Shown: positions 30,142 to 39,444, counted from the stretch's first letter. The stretch is 64,000 nucleotides of DNA from Paracoccus gahaiensis (GCF_005048225.1 NZ_SUNI01000014.1:54019-118018); one strand, 5' to 3'. Translations and numbers: made by a program. The notes: generated from the letters alone by a model not told the origin.

Positions 30142-31674
30142 TCACGCTTCTTCGGCATCCAGCGCCAAGGGTGCCACCGGCGCGATCAGATCGTCTGTCG
30201 TCAGCGGCCCCGCAGGCCGTGCCAACCGCGACTTGGTCACCCAGTAGAGCCGCTCCTGCGCGCGGGTGATCGCCACATAGGTCAGGCGCTTCCACAGCGG
30301 CACGCCCGCCTCGGACCGATTCGACCAGGCGGCGGCGGCGATGTCGGGGCCGAAGACCTGCACCTCGGGCCATTGGCTGCCCTGCGCCTTGTGGATGGTC
30401 ACCGCCGCCCCGTGCAGGAAGGCCGCGCCCATGCGGGCGGCGAAGGGGATGAAGGGCTCCTCGGCATCGGGCATCTCGATCTTGACGATGCTGGCCGCCG
30501 ACAGGCGCGGATCCTCGGCGCCGATCACATGCAGGCGCGAGAAGCCCGGTTTGCGGCCCGGGCCCAGATAGACGACCTGCGCGCCCTTGATCAGGCCGCG
30601 CGCCTCCAGATCGATGCGCTTCTTGCGATGCTTGACGGGCAGCTCCAGCCCGTCGCAGACCAGCGGCTCGCCCGGCAGCAGCGCATCGCCCGGCGCGCCG
30701 AAGGCGGTGCGGAAGGCATGGATCAGCCGGATCCGCGTCGCATTGCGCCAGACCAGCACCGGGCTGCGGGCCATCAGGTCGCTTTCCACCCGCTCCGCCC
30801 AGACCACCCGGTCGTCCTTGCGGGCGGCCTCGCGGACCAGCCGCTCGAAAGCGTGAAAGCCCAGCTGGTCGTCGGCCAGCGCGTGGGCCAGGTCCAGAAT
30901 CGGGCTGTCGTCGGCCTGCCGGTGGATGCGGCTCAGCATCAGGCGCTGCGGGGCGGCCAGCTTGTCAAAGACCATCTCTCCGGACAGGCCCACCGGGGCC
31001 AGCTGCGCCGGATCCCCGAACAGGACCAGCACCGGAAAGATCTCGCGCAGGTCCTCGAACTGCTTCTCGTCCAGCATCGAGGCCTCGTCGACCAGCCCGA
31101 CATCCAGCCCTTCCTCGCGCCGCGTCCAGCCCTTGATGAAATCCGACCCGCGCAACCCCGCCGTGGCCAGCGCGCCGGGGATCGAGGCATGGATGTCATA
31201 GAAGGCCTTGGCCTTGTCCAGCGCCGCGTCGGGCAGCGCGTCGGTCACCGGACGCTCGCCGGCACCGGTCAGCCATTCGGCGATCTTCTCGTATTCCGGA
31301 TCGTAGAGGGGCGTATAGAGGATGCGGTGGATCGTCGTCGCGGGCACGCCGCGCATGCGCAGCACGAAGGCCGCCTTGTTGGTGGGCGCCAGGATCGCCA
31401 CGCTGCGCCGGTCCTTGCGGCGCCGGCCCTCGTAATCGGGGCTGATCAGCTCGACCCCGGCACCCAGCAGGGCCTTGGTGATCTGCGACAGCATCAACGT
31501 CTTGCCGGAGCCGGCCTTGCCGATCACGGCCATCACCCGACCTTTGCCCGACTGGGGCGGATGCAGTTCTTCTGCGATGATGTCGATGCCGGCCGCGCTG
31601 AATGTCTCGGTCAGCGCGTCCCATGCATCGGCCTGATCGGGCGAAAGGGTCGGGGCGGGGGCGGGGTGTGTCAT
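30142..31674 (-). CDS. RecD-like superfamily 1 DNA helicase
   Basis: The 510-residue ATPase has Walker A GKAGSGKT (about 52-59), motif Ia ILAPTNKAAFVL, motif II DEASM, motif III GDPAQLAPVG, an HRQ motif, and a C-terminal UvrD_C_2 part with TIHKAQGSQWPEV and YVAITRAQERLYWV. This is the AAA_30 / RecD2-like group of short 5'-3' helicases, distinct from RecD of RecBCD. Its DNA repair or recombination role is inferred from the family. Confidence 0.88.
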   Translation of the reverse strand: MTHPAPAPTLSPDQADAWDALTETFSAAGIDIIAEELHPPQSGKGRVMAVIGKAGSGKTLMLSQITKALLGAGVELISPDYEGRRRKDRRSVAILAPTNKAAFVLRMRGVPATTIHRILYTPLYDPEYEKIAEWLTGAGERPVTDALPDAALDKAKAFYDIHASIPGALATAGLRGSDFIKGWTRREEGLDVGLVDEASMLDEKQFEDLREIFPVLVLFGDPAQLAPVGLSGEMVFDKLAAPQRLMLSRIHRQADDSPILDLAHALADDQLGFHAFERLVREAARKDDRVVWAERVESDLMARSPVLVWRNATRIRLIHAFRTAFGAPGDALLPGEPLVCDGLELPVKHRKKRIDLEARGLIKGAQVVYLGPGRKPGFSRLHVIGAEDPRLSAASIVKIEMPDAEEPFIPFAARMGAAFLHGAAVTIHKAQGSQWPEVQVFGPDIAAAAWSNRSEAGVPLWKRLTYVAITRAQERLYWVTKSRLARPAGPLTTDDLIAPVAPLALDAEEA

Positions 31675-31790
31675 GATCGACCCTTAGCCTGCCTTGCGCG
31701 GCAAGGCAAAGCGCCGTGCAACTTTTCCCGCCCGCCCTGCGTGTGTCCCGATGTCCGCGCGCGGCGGGCCGCTCTCGAAGGAATGTCGCG

Positions 31791-31997
31791 ATGATCGAAC
31801 TGTTCTTCGTTGCCTGCCTGTTGACCGACCCCGAGACCTGCACAGACCACAGCCTGCTGTTCGAAGAGCAGAACGGCCTGTTCACCTGCATGCTGCAGGG
31901 CCAGAACGAACTGGCCCGATGGAGCGAGACTCACCCGACCGTGCAGGTCCGCGAGTGGAAATGCCGCTATGCGGACCAGGACGAGCGCAAGGCCTGA
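31791..31997 (+). CDS. Four-cysteine 68-residue mini-protein, tandem paralogue 1
   Basis: The 68-residue protein begins MIELFFVACLL and has Cys at 9, 17, 33 and 58, with W44, ETHP at 46-49 and W56. The next gene encodes a same-length paralogue with 34 of 68 identical positions, including all four Cys, so selection on the coding frame is clear. The short hydrophobic N-terminus and the even Cys number suggest export or a disulfide/metal-bound fold. Start ATG 31791 has AAGGA at 31779-31783. No function is known to me. Confidence 0.8.
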   Translation: MIELFFVACLLTDPETCTDHSLLFEEQNGLFTCMLQGQNELARWSETHPTVQVREWKCRYADQDERKA

Positions 31998-32147
31998 ATT
32001 GCTGCAGCGCAGCGCAAAGGCCGCGCAATCTGCCCGACCGGTGGGCATCCCGCCGGAGACGGCCCCCGTCGGCTGCGGAAGGATTCGGTCGACCGCGCCG
32101 GATATGAGATGATGACGGACGGGGAGGGCAAACGGATGGTGTTGCCC

Positions 32148-32354
32148 ATGATCGAACTGCTTTTCGTCGTCTGCCTGTCCAGCGAACCCGCCAGCTGCCG
32201 CGACCGCAGCCTTCTGTTCACCGAAGAGATCGGTCTGATGGGCTGCATGATGGGCGCCCAGACCCAGCTGGCCAAATGGGTCGAGACCCACCCGCAAGAG
32301 CGTATCGCCAGCTGGCGCTGCAAGCCCGCCGGATCGCCCGAGCGCGCGGCCTGA
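32148..32354 (+). CDS. Four-cysteine 68-residue mini-protein, tandem paralogue 2
   Basis: Also 68 residues: MIELLFVVCL, Cys 9, 17, 33 and 58, SLLF at 21-24, ETHP at 46-49, W44 and W56. It is 50% identical to the gene 150 nt upstream. ATG 32148 was chosen to match the paralogue; in-frame ATGs at 32109, 32112 and 32136 would add up to 13 residues without homology. The gene converges on ccr, separated by a hairpin. Confidence 0.8.
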   Translation: MIELLFVVCLSSEPASCRDRSLLFTEEIGLMGCMMGAQTQLAKWVETHPQERIASWRCKPAGSPERAA

Positions 32355-32369
32355 ACAACCCTGATGAAA

Positions 32370-32395
32370 AGGCCCGGCCTTCCCGGGCCGGGCCT
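32370..32395 (-). terminator. Terminator of ccr (possibly bidirectional)
   Basis: Perfect 9-bp stem AGGCCCGGC (32370-32378) with GCCGGGCCT (32387-32395). On the minus strand it is followed by TTTTC, as for an intrinsic terminator 16 nt after the ccr stop. On the plus strand there is no T-run. Confidence 0.75.
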
Positions 32396-32411
32396 CCTCA
32401 TGCGACGCGCC

Positions 32412-33701
32412 TCAGCGGCGACCGGCGTCCAGCGCATCCTCGAAGGTGCGCAGGCCCGGGACGGGGGATTGCACCAGGACGGACATGTTGCCCGGCTTGT
32501 GCTGGTTCTTGTACATCTTCATATGCGCCGCCGGAATGTCGGCCCAGGGAAAGACCTCGGACATGCAGGGGTCCAGGCGACGTTCCAGCATCAGCTGGTT
32601 GGCGGCGCTGGCCTGCTTGAGATGCGCGAAATGCGATCCTTGCACGCGCTTCTGGTGCATCCACAGATAGCGCACGTCGAAGGTGCAGTTGAACCCGGTG
32701 GTGCCGGCGCAGATGACGATCATGCCGCCCTTCTTGCAGACCAGGGTCGAGACGGGGAAGGTCGCCTCGCCCGGATGCTCGAAGACGATGTCGACATTGT
32801 TGCCCTTGCCGGTGATGTCCCAGATGGCCTTGCCGAACTTGCGCGCCTCGGTGAACCACTCCTTGTATTCGGGGGTGTTCACGGTGGGCAGCTGGCCCCA
32901 GCAGCGGAATTCCTTGCGGTTGATGACACCTTTCGCGCCCAAGCCCATGACGAAGTCGCGCTTGTCCTCTTCGCTGATGACGCCGATGGCATTGCCGCCC
33001 GCCGCGTTGATCAGCTGGATGGCATAGGACCCCAGGCCCCCCGAGGCGCCCCAGACCAGCACGTTCATGCCGGGCTTCAGCTCATGCGGCTCATGGCCGA
33101 ACAGCATGCGATAGGCGGTGGCCAGGGTCAGGGTGTAGCAGGCCGATTCCTCCCAGGTCAGGTGGGTGGGGCGGGGCATCAGCTGCTGGGCCTGCACGCG
33201 GGTGAACTGGGCGAAGCTGCCATCCGGCGTCTCGTAGCCCCAGATCCGCTGCGTGGGCGAGAACATCGGGTCGCCGCCGTTGCAATGCTCGTCGTCGCCG
33301 TCATCCTGGTTGCAATGGATCACGACCTCGTCGCCGACCTTCCAGCGCTTGACCTTGTCGCCCACCGCCCACACGATCCCAGAGGCATCCGAGCCCGCGA
33401 TGTGATGGTCCGCGCCGTGCCCGTCGAAGGGGCTGATCGGCTGGCCGAGGCCCGCCCAGATGCCGTTGTAGTTGACCCCCGCGGCCATCACCAGCACCAG
33501 CACCTCGTTGCTGTCGATGGACGGCGTCTCAACCACCTCCAGCTGCATCGCGGTGTCGGGTTCGCCGTGACGTTCCCGGCGGATCGTCCAGGCATGCATC
33601 TGCGCGGGGACATGGCCCAGGGGCGGCATTTCGCCCACGTCATACAGATCCTTGACGGGTGCGTCATAGGGGGCGATCGGGGTCGGGGCGTCGAGGGCCA
33701 T
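32412..33701 (-). CDS. ccr: Crotonyl-CoA carboxylase/reductase
   Basis: The 429-residue medium-chain dehydrogenase reductively carboxylates crotonyl-CoA to ethylmalonyl-CoA with NADPH and CO2, the key step of the ethylmalonyl-CoA pathway for C2 and acetate assimilation. Length and blocks are those of Ccr: DLYDVGEMPPLGHVP, GYETPDGSFAQFTRVQAQQLMPRP, NVLVWGASGGLGSYAIQLINAAGG, and AGTTGFNCTFDVRYLWMHQKR. Start 33701 has AGGAG on its strand. It is divergent from ecm, the mutase that acts two steps later. Confidence 0.96.
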   Translation of the reverse strand: MALDAPTPIAPYDAPVKDLYDVGEMPPLGHVPAQMHAWTIRRERHGEPDTAMQLEVVETPSIDSNEVLVLVMAAGVNYNGIWAGLGQPISPFDGHGADHHIAGSDASGIVWAVGDKVKRWKVGDEVVIHCNQDDGDDEHCNGGDPMFSPTQRIWGYETPDGSFAQFTRVQAQQLMPRPTHLTWEESACYTLTLATAYRMLFGHEPHELKPGMNVLVWGASGGLGSYAIQLINAAGGNAIGVISEEDKRDFVMGLGAKGVINRKEFRCWGQLPTVNTPEYKEWFTEARKFGKAIWDITGKGNNVDIVFEHPGEATFPVSTLVCKKGGMIVICAGTTGFNCTFDVRYLWMHQKRVQGSHFAHLKQASAANQLMLERRLDPCMSEVFPWADIPAAHMKMYKNQHKPGNMSVLVQSPVPGLRTFEDALDAGRR

Positions 33702-33753
33702 CTGCGTCTCCTGTCCAGTGCTGCGGTGCGGAATCACCGCGCCGATTTGCCCC

Positions 33754-33782
33754 GTTCTACGATTCGCAAAGCAACAATGCAA
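33754..33782 (-). promoter_or_regulatory. Candidate ccr promoter with TTGC-rich control region
   Basis: On the minus strand TTGCAT (33782-33777), 17 nt, TAGAAC (33759-33754). The spacer has repeated TTGC words and TTTGCGAA, close to the TTTGCAAA half-site reported for ScfR/PccR-type acyl-CoA regulators. The assignment to such a regulator is inference. Confidence 0.4.
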
Positions 33783-33847
33783 CTATAAGAGATGATAAAT
33801 CGAAATATTATGTCGTATAAGACAGATCCGTGCCGCGCTGCGGCGAA

Positions 33848-33876
33848 TTGACGGCGCAGCTATGTGTCTGTATTCA
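33848..33876 (+). promoter_or_regulatory. Candidate ecm promoter
   Basis: TTGACG (33848-33853), 17 nt, TATTCA (33871-33876), giving a leader of about 27 nt before ecm. Confidence 0.4.
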
Positions 33877-33910
33877 GATCGACAAGGACATAATCTTTCG
33901 AGGATCCGTG

Positions 33911-35869
33911 ATGGCCGACAAGGACAAGCCCTGGCTGTTCCGCACCTATGCGGGCCATTCCACGGCGGCGAAATCGAATGCGCTCTATCGCACCAACCTG
34001 TCCAAGGGGCAGACCGGCCTGTCGGTGGCCTTCGACCTGCCGACCCAGACCGGCTATGACAGCGACCACCTTCTGGCCCGGGGCGAGGTGGGCAAGGTCG
34101 GCGTGCCCGTCTGCCATCTGGGCGACATGCGCACGCTGTTCGACCAGATCCCGCTGGACCGGATGAACACCTCGATGACGATCAACGCGACGGCACCGTG
34201 GCTGCTGTCGCTGTACATCGCCGTGGCCGAGGAACAGGGCGCCGATGTCAGCCAGCTTCAGGGCACGGTGCAGAACGACCTGATCAAGGAATACCTGTCG
34301 CGCGGCACCTATATCTGCCCGCCCAAGCCATCGCTGGCGATGATCACCGATGTCGCCGCCTACACGCGCGAACACCTGCCGCGCTGGAACCCGATGAACG
34401 TCTGCAGCTATCACCTGCAGGAGGCCGGGGCGACGCCCGAGCAGGAGCTGTCCTATGCGCTGGCCACCGCCATCGCCGTGCTGGACGACCTGAAGGGCAA
34501 GGTGCCCGCCGACAGCTTCCCCGAGATGGTCGGGCGCATCAGCTTCTTCGTCAATGCCGGCATCCGCTTCGTGACCGAGCTGTGCAAGATGCGCGCCTTC
34601 ACCGAGCTGTGGGACGAGATCACCCGCGACCGCTATGGCATCATCGACGAGAAATACCGCCGCTTCCGCTATGGCGTGCAGGTCAACAGCCTGGGCCTGA
34701 CCGAGCAGCAGCCCGAGAACAACGTCTATCGCATCCTGCTGGAGATGCTGGCGGTGACGCTGTCCAAAAGCGCCCGCGCCCGCGCCGTGCAATTGCCCGC
34801 CTGGAACGAGGCGCTTGGCCTGCCGCGCCCCTGGGACCAGCAATGGTCGCTGCGGATGCAGCAGATCCTGGCCTACGAGACCGACCTGCTGGAATATGGC
34901 GACCTGTTCGACGGCAACCCGGTGATCGCCGCCAAGGTCGAGGATCTCAAGCAGGGCGCGCGGAACGAGCTGGCGCTGCTGGACCAGATGGGCGGGGCGA
35001 TCGCGGCCATCGACCACATGAAGGCGCGGCTGGTCGAATCGAATGCCGCCCGGCTTGGCCGGATCGAGACGAACGAGACGATCGTCGTCGGCGTGAACCG
35101 CTGGCAGCAGGCCGAACCCTCGCCCCTGACCGCAGGCGACGGCGGGATCATGACCGTCGATCCGGCGGTGGAACAGGACCAGATCGACCGCCTGCAAGCC
35201 TGGCGCGACGCGCGGGATGCCGGGGCGGTGCGCCGCGCGCTGGAGGATCTGCGCGAGGCGGCGCGCACCGGGGGCAACGTCATGCCCGCCTCGATCGCGG
35301 CAGCGCGGGCCGGGGTCACGACGGGCGAATGGGCCGGGGTCATGCGCGAGGTGCATGGCGAATATCGCGGCCCGACCGGCGTCTCGTCCAGCCCGTCGAA
35401 CCGGACCGAGGGTCTGGAACAGATCCGCGAGGCCGTGGATGCGGTCAGCGTGCGGCTGGGGCGGCGGCTGAAGTTCCTAGTGGGCAAGCCCGGGCTGGAC
35501 GGCCATTCCAACGGGGCCGAGCAGATCGCCTTCCGCGCCCGCGATTGCGGCATGGACATCACCTACGAGGGCATCCGCCTGACCCCCGAGGACATCGTCC
35601 GCCGCGCCCGCGAGGAAGAGGCGCATGTCTTGGGCCTGTCGATCCTGTCGGGCAGCCATATGCCGCTGATCGAGGATCTGATGGCACGGATGCAGGCCGA
35701 GGGGTTGTCCCATATCCCGGTGATCGTCGGCGGCATCATCCCCGACGACGATGCCCGGCGCCTGACCGAGATGGGGGTGGCGCGGGTCTATACGCCCAAG
35801 GACTTCCAGCTGAACACCATCATGCTGGACATCGTGGAGCTGGTCGAGCCGGGGGCAGCGGCCGCCTGA
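33911..35869 (+). CDS. ecm: Ethylmalonyl-CoA mutase (B12-dependent)
   Basis: The 652-residue mutase has an N-terminal TIM-barrel (FRTYAGHSTAAKSNALYR, SVAFDLPTQTGYDSD, TSMTINATAPWLLSLY) and a C-terminal cobalamin domain with DxHxxG as DGHSNG (Asp530, His532, Gly535). It converts ethylmalonyl-CoA to methylsuccinyl-CoA. The divergent ccr neighbour and YICPPKPSLAM-type barrel favour Ecm/MeaA over methylmalonyl-CoA mutase. Start ATG 33911 has GAGGATC upstream; a longer frame from 33830 crosses the promoter. Confidence 0.93.
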   Translation: MADKDKPWLFRTYAGHSTAAKSNALYRTNLSKGQTGLSVAFDLPTQTGYDSDHLLARGEVGKVGVPVCHLGDMRTLFDQIPLDRMNTSMTINATAPWLLSLYIAVAEEQGADVSQLQGTVQNDLIKEYLSRGTYICPPKPSLAMITDVAAYTREHLPRWNPMNVCSYHLQEAGATPEQELSYALATAIAVLDDLKGKVPADSFPEMVGRISFFVNAGIRFVTELCKMRAFTELWDEITRDRYGIIDEKYRRFRYGVQVNSLGLTEQQPENNVYRILLEMLAVTLSKSARARAVQLPAWNEALGLPRPWDQQWSLRMQQILAYETDLLEYGDLFDGNPVIAAKVEDLKQGARNELALLDQMGGAIAAIDHMKARLVESNAARLGRIETNETIVVGVNRWQQAEPSPLTAGDGGIMTVDPAVEQDQIDRLQAWRDARDAGAVRRALEDLREAARTGGNVMPASIAAARAGVTTGEWAGVMREVHGEYRGPTGVSSSPSNRTEGLEQIREAVDAVSVRLGRRLKFLVGKPGLDGHSNGAEQIAFRARDCGMDITYEGIRLTPEDIVRRAREEEAHVLGLSILSGSHMPLIEDLMARMQAEGLSHIPVIVGGIIPDDDARRLTEMGVARVYTPKDFQLNTIMLDIVELVEPGAAAA

Positions 35870-35969
35870 CGATTGGCAGAGCGGCGCTTTATTTGGTAAG
35901 CGGACGGCGCCGGGGTGAACCCGGCTGCGTGCAGGCCGTTGGGCTGCTTGGACAATCAAGGCTGCCTTC

Positions 35970-36893
35970 ATGACCGACCAGACCCGGCGCGCCAGCGCCA
36001 TCGACCCGTTGCGCCTGCTGCTGGCGCTCAGCGTCATCGCCCTGCATGCCGGATTTCCCGAGGCCGCCCCGGCGCTGGTCAAGCAGGGGCTGTTCAACGG
36101 CCTCTATCGGCTGGCAGTGCCGGTCTTCGCGCTGATTTCGGGCTACTTCTTCCTGTCGCCGCTGCGCTCGGGGCGGGCAGGCGCCTATCTGCGGCGCATC
36201 GCGGCCCTGTATCTGCTGTGGATGGCAATCTATCTGCCGATCTATGGGCCGGATTTCTCGGGGCCCGGCCATGTGCTGCAGACGCTGGTCTTCGGCTATT
36301 TCCACCTGTGGTTCCTGCCGGGGCTTCTGGTCTCGGCCGCGTTGGTCTGGGCGCTGCGGGCGCCGGGGCGGATCGCGGTGGTGGCCGGGCTGATGGCGGC
36401 TGTCGGGCTGGTGCTGCAATATCTGGTGCTGTCCGGGGCGGTCCAGATGCAGCTGGACCATTACCGCAACGGGCTGTTCACGATCTTTCCGTTCTTCGCC
36501 ACGGGCCTGCTGCTGGCCCAGGGCTGGGGCGCGCGGCTGACCCGTCTGGCGCTGCCTCTGGCCGGGCTTTCGCTGCTGGCAGTCATCGGCGAAAGCCTGA
36601 TTTGGTACCGCATCGCGGGGGGCGGATGGGGCATCGACATGATGGTCTCGCTGCTGCTGGCGGCGCCGCTGCTGTTTCTGGCGGCGCGGCAGCTGCAGGG
36701 CGGGTGGGACGGCAAGCGGCTGGCCAGCGTGGCGGCCTTCGTCTACTTCTCGCATATCCTGATGATGATCACCGCCAGCCGGTTCGGGCTGGAGGGCGAC
36801 ACCAAGGCCCTCGTAGTCATGGGCCTTTGCCTGGGGATCGCGCTGTGGCTGAGCGTCGGCGAGCGGCGCCGGGTGCTGGCCTTCTTCACCTGA
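35970..36893 (+). CDS. Acyltransferase 3 family membrane protein
   Basis: The 307-residue protein has about ten hydrophobic segments and the acyltransferase-3 start IDPLRLLLALSVIALHAG, with the conserved His, followed by RLAVPVFALISGYFF. Such enzymes O-acylate surface sugars or other exported molecules. It is alone, between ecm and the convergent rpmE, so no substrate can be suggested. A 100-nt gap separates it from ecm. Confidence 0.85.
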   Translation: MTDQTRRASAIDPLRLLLALSVIALHAGFPEAAPALVKQGLFNGLYRLAVPVFALISGYFFLSPLRSGRAGAYLRRIAALYLLWMAIYLPIYGPDFSGPGHVLQTLVFGYFHLWFLPGLLVSAALVWALRAPGRIAVVAGLMAAVGLVLQYLVLSGAVQMQLDHYRNGLFTIFPFFATGLLLAQGWGARLTRLALPLAGLSLLAVIGESLIWYRIAGGGWGIDMMVSLLLAAPLLFLAARQLQGGWDGKRLASVAAFVYFSHILMMITASRFGLEGDTKALVVMGLCLGIALWLSVGERRRVLAFFT

Positions 36894-36905
36894 CCCCCGA
36901 ATGCG

Positions 36906-36931
36906 GAACGCCGCCCCGAAGGACGGCGTTC
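36906..36931. terminator. Hairpin between convergent genes
   Basis: Stem GAACGCCG (36906-36913) with CGGCGTTC (36924-36931), loop of 10 nt, between the ends of the acyltransferase gene and rpmE. No T-run on either strand, so intrinsic termination is uncertain. Confidence 0.5.
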
Positions 36932-36953
36932 GCGGTGTCGATGTCGGCAGGGA

Positions 36954-37175
36954 TCAGAAACCCAGGCCGGCGTATTTCGACTTGAACTTGGACACGCGGC
37001 CACCGGCATCCATCAGGCGGCCCGAGCCGCCGGTCCAGGCCGGGTGCGAGGTCGGATCGATGTCCAGCGACATGGAATCGCCCTCGGCGCCCCAGGTGGA
37101 GCGCGTCGAATAGGTCGTTCCGTCCGTCATCTTGACCGAGATCAGGTGATAATCGGGGTGAATCTCTTTTTTCAT
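36954..37175 (-). CDS. rpmE: Ribosomal protein L31 (bL31, cysteine-free type)
   Basis: The 73-residue protein starts [20 protein letters not shown] and has the TSHPAWTGG motif near its end. There are no cysteines, so this is the non-zinc form of L31 usual in alphaproteobacteria. It is last in the row rpsP-rimM-trmD-rplS-rpmE, 14 nt after rplS. Confidence 0.96.
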   Translation of the reverse strand: MKKEIHPDYHLISVKMTDGTTYSTRSTWGAEGDSMSLDIDPTSHPAWTGGSGRLMDAGGRVSKFKSKYAGLGF

Positions 37176-37189
37176 GGCGTGACCTCTGC

Positions 37190-37573
37190 TCAGGCTTTCG
37201 CGTCCGACAGCGGACGATAATTGGTCTTCTCGACGATGCGGGCGGATTTGCCGCGACGGTCGCGCAGGTAGTACAGCTTGGCGCGACGGACCTTGCCACG
37301 GCGCACGACCTCGATCGCGGCGATGTTGGTCGCATACAGCGGGAAGACGCGTTCCACGCCCTCGCCGAAGCTGATCTTGCGCACCGTGAAGCTGGCCGCG
37401 ATGCCGCTGCCGCCCTTGCGCGAGATGCAGACGCCCTCGTAGTTCTGGACGCGGGTGCGGGTGCCCTCGGTCACCTTGTAGCCGACGCGGATCGTGTCGC
37501 CGGCCCGGAAATCGGGGATGGTCTTGCCGAGCTCTGCGATCTGCTCGGCTTCGAGTTGTGCGATCAGGTTCAT
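37190..37573 (-). CDS. rplS: Ribosomal protein L19 (bL19)
   Basis: The 127-residue protein has [27 protein letters not shown], the conserved [18 protein letters not shown], and [19 protein letters not shown]19 sits at the 30S-50S interface. Its start overlaps the trmD stop, keeping the classical rpsP-rimM-trmD-rplS order. Confidence 0.98.
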   Translation of the reverse strand: MNLIAQLEAEQIAELGKTIPDFRAGDTIRVGYKVTEGTRTRVQNYEGVCISRKGGSGIAASFTVRKISFGEGVERVFPLYATNIAAIEVVRRGKVRRAKLYYLRDRRGKSARIVEKTNYRPLSDAKA

Positions 37574-38481
37574 CGCTTGGGTTCCTTGTCATGCTCGCGG
37601 TATATCCGCGATTGGTCTGATGCGCCCGAGCGCTGTCGGTCCTTAGCCGGGTCCACATGCGTGTCCGCATATGCCCGCCACAGATCGGGGCGGCGTTGCT
37701 TTGTCAGCCCTTCGGCCTCACCGGACCGCCATGTCGCGATGGCTGCATGATTGCCCGACAACAGCACGGGCGGGATCTCGCGGCCATCCCAGAGGGCGGG
37801 CTTGGTGAACTGCGGCGCTTCCAGAAGACCCCGGTTGCCGATGGAAAAGGATTCCTCGGCCAGGGAATCATGATTGCCCAGCACGCGCGGTATAAGCCGG
37901 ACCGTCGCGTCGATCAAGACCTGAGCGGCGATCTCTCCTCCGGTCAGGACATAATCTCCGATGCTGACCTCCTCGACCTGATGGGCGTCCAGCACGCGCT
38001 GGTCGATCCCCTCGAAGCGGCCGCAGATCAGCGTGACGCCGGGGCCTGCCGCCAGTTCGCGGGCCCGGGCTTGGGTCAGGGGCCTGCCGCGCGGCGACAT
38101 GTAGATGACGGGCAGGGGCTGGCCGCGCCCGGCCTCGCGCAGGGCCGCGTCCATCACGTCGGCCCGGATCACCATCCCCGCGCCGCCCCCCGCCGGCGTG
38201 TCGTCGACATTGCGGTGCTTGCCCATGCCGAACTCGCGCAGCGGGATGGTCTGCAGGTTCCACAGCCCCTGCGCCAGCGCCTTGCCGGTCAGCGACAGGC
38301 CCAGGATGCCGGGGAAGGCCTCGGGGAACAGCGTGATGATCCGCGCGGTCCAGGCGCCTTGGACCTGCGGCTCGGCCATCAGCTCGCGCGGCTTCAGGCT
38401 GGGGCGGATGGACAGCCGGCCATGGGACTTCGGGCCCGTCGCGGGGGATTGGGGCCCGTCCGGGGGGGCCGGATCGGTCAT
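37570..38481 (-). CDS. trmD: tRNA (guanine37-N1)-methyltransferase
   Basis: The 303-residue SPOUT enzyme makes m1G37 and prevents frameshifting. Core blocks: [31 protein letters not shown], the knot region [13 protein letters not shown] and [20 protein letters not shown]. The N-terminus is about 40 residues longer than E. coli TrmD and low in complexity; the core could start at an internal Met (MAEPQV, 38379). ATG 38481 overlaps the rimM stop by 4 bp and is preferred for that reason. Confidence 0.95.
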   Translation of the reverse strand: MTDPAPPDGPQSPATGPKSHGRLSIRPSLKPRELMAEPQVQGAWTARIITLFPEAFPGILGLSLTGKALAQGLWNLQTIPLREFGMGKHRNVDDTPAGGGAGMVIRADVMDAALREAGRGQPLPVIYMSPRGRPLTQARARELAAGPGVTLICGRFEGIDQRVLDAHQVEEVSIGDYVLTGGEIAAQVLIDATVRLIPRVLGNHDSLAEESFSIGNRGLLEAPQFTKPALWDGREIPPVLLSGNHAAIATWRSGEAEGLTKQRRPDLWRAYADTHVDPAKDRQRSGASDQSRIYREHDKEPKR

Positions 38482-39005
38482 TCTTCGCCCGAGCCGGGAG
38501 GATCGGCCTCGCCCGAGCCGGGCGGATCCGCCACGATGCGGCGCGCGGCCAGATCGACGGTGGGCACAACGGCGCGGGTGAAAGGCAGCATCAGGATCTG
38601 GGCGCCGCCCACGATCTCGATGATGTCGCCGGCGCCGTGATCGTAGAGCGCGCGCACCCGGCCCAAGGGCTTGCCGCCGGTATCGACGACATCCAGCCCG
38701 ATCAGGTCGGCATGGTAGAATTCATCGTCGGGCAGCGAGGGCAGGGCCGCGCGCGGTGCCCAGAGGGTCACGCCGCGCAGCGCGTCGGCATCCTCCTTGG
38801 AGGCGACGCCCCTGATCCGAGCGCCCAAGGCGCCCGAGACCTCGCGGGTCAGCGAGATCTCGAACCGGCGCGTGCCGTCTTCCGAGGTCAACGGCGTGTA
38901 GGTCGCGATGTCGGCCGGGTCCGAGCAGAAGCTTTTCAGCCGCACCTCGCCATGGACCCCGAAGGCTCCGGCGATTGCGCCGACGCAGATGCGGTCGTCC
39001 GTCAT
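38478..39005 (-). CDS. rimM: RimM, 16S rRNA processing protein
   Basis: The 175-residue 30S maturation factor has the RimM N-terminal barrel ([19 protein letters not shown]) and the C-terminal PRC-barrel ([41 protein letters not shown]). Start ATG 39005; the longer frame to 39095 would run into rpsP. The C-terminus carries a duplicated ADPPGSGE segment. Confidence 0.95.
   Translation of the reverse strand: MTDDRICVGAIAGAFGVHGEVRLKSFCSDPADIATYTPLTSEDGTRRFEISLTREVSGALGARIRGVASKEDADALRGVTLWAPRAALPSLPDDEFYHADLIGLDVVDTGGKPLGRVRALYDHGAGDIIEIVGGAQILMLPFTRAVVPTVDLAARRIVADPPGSGEADPPGSGEE
38485..38532 (-). repeat. 24-bp tandem duplication at the 3' end of rimM
   Basis: Two 24-bp units (38485-38508 and 38509-38532) differ at two bases and encode ADPPGSGE twice, in frame, just before the rimM stop. 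Confidence 0.85.
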
Positions 39006-39057
39006 GTCACACCTTTGCGAAAGGGTCCGGCGGGGGGCGACCCCCCGCCAGCGGGGA

Positions 39058-39414
39058 TCACTCGGCTTCGGCGGGAACTGCGGCCTTCTTGGCACGCTCG
39101 TCGGCGCGGGCCTTGGCTTTCTTGCCGGGCTCGGCCTTCTTCATGTTCTTGCGCTCGGCCTTGTCCTTGACGCCGGCGGCTTCCAGGAAGCGCGAGACGC
39201 GGTCGGTCGGCTGCGCGCCCTGGCTCAGCCAGTACTGCACGCGCTCGAGGTCCATCTTGACGCGCTCTTCGCTGTCCTTCGCCAGAAGCGGGTTGTAGGT
39301 GCCCAGCTTCTCGATGAAGCGGCCGTCGCGGGGCATGCGCGAATCGGAGGCCACGATGGCATAGTGCGGGCGTTTCTTGCTGCCACCACGGGCAAGGCGG
39401 ATCTTCATGGACAT
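39058..39414 (-). CDS. rpsP: Ribosomal protein S16 (bS16) with Lys/Ala-rich extension
   Basis: The 118-residue protein starts [21 protein letters not shown] and contains [14 protein letters not shown] and [22 protein letters not shown], all S16 marks. A basic tail of about 35 residues ([18 protein letters not shown]) follows, common in alphaproteobacteria. ATG 39414 is 8 nt from AGGAG; ATG 39408 (MKIRL) is the conserved alternative. Confidence 0.97.
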   Translation of the reverse strand: MSMKIRLARGGSKKRPHYAIVASDSRMPRDGRFIEKLGTYNPLLAKDSEERVKMDLERVQYWLSQGAQPTDRVSRFLEAAGVKDKAERKNMKKAEPGKKAKARADERAKKAAVPAEAE

Positions 39415-39444
39415 GGGGTCGTCTCCTTGGGTTTTGGGGTCCGG

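Noticed and set aside
33702..33782. N-terminal extension of Ccr (27 residues)
   Set aside because: It would cover the promoter region, and a good ribosome binding site precedes the ATG at 33701.
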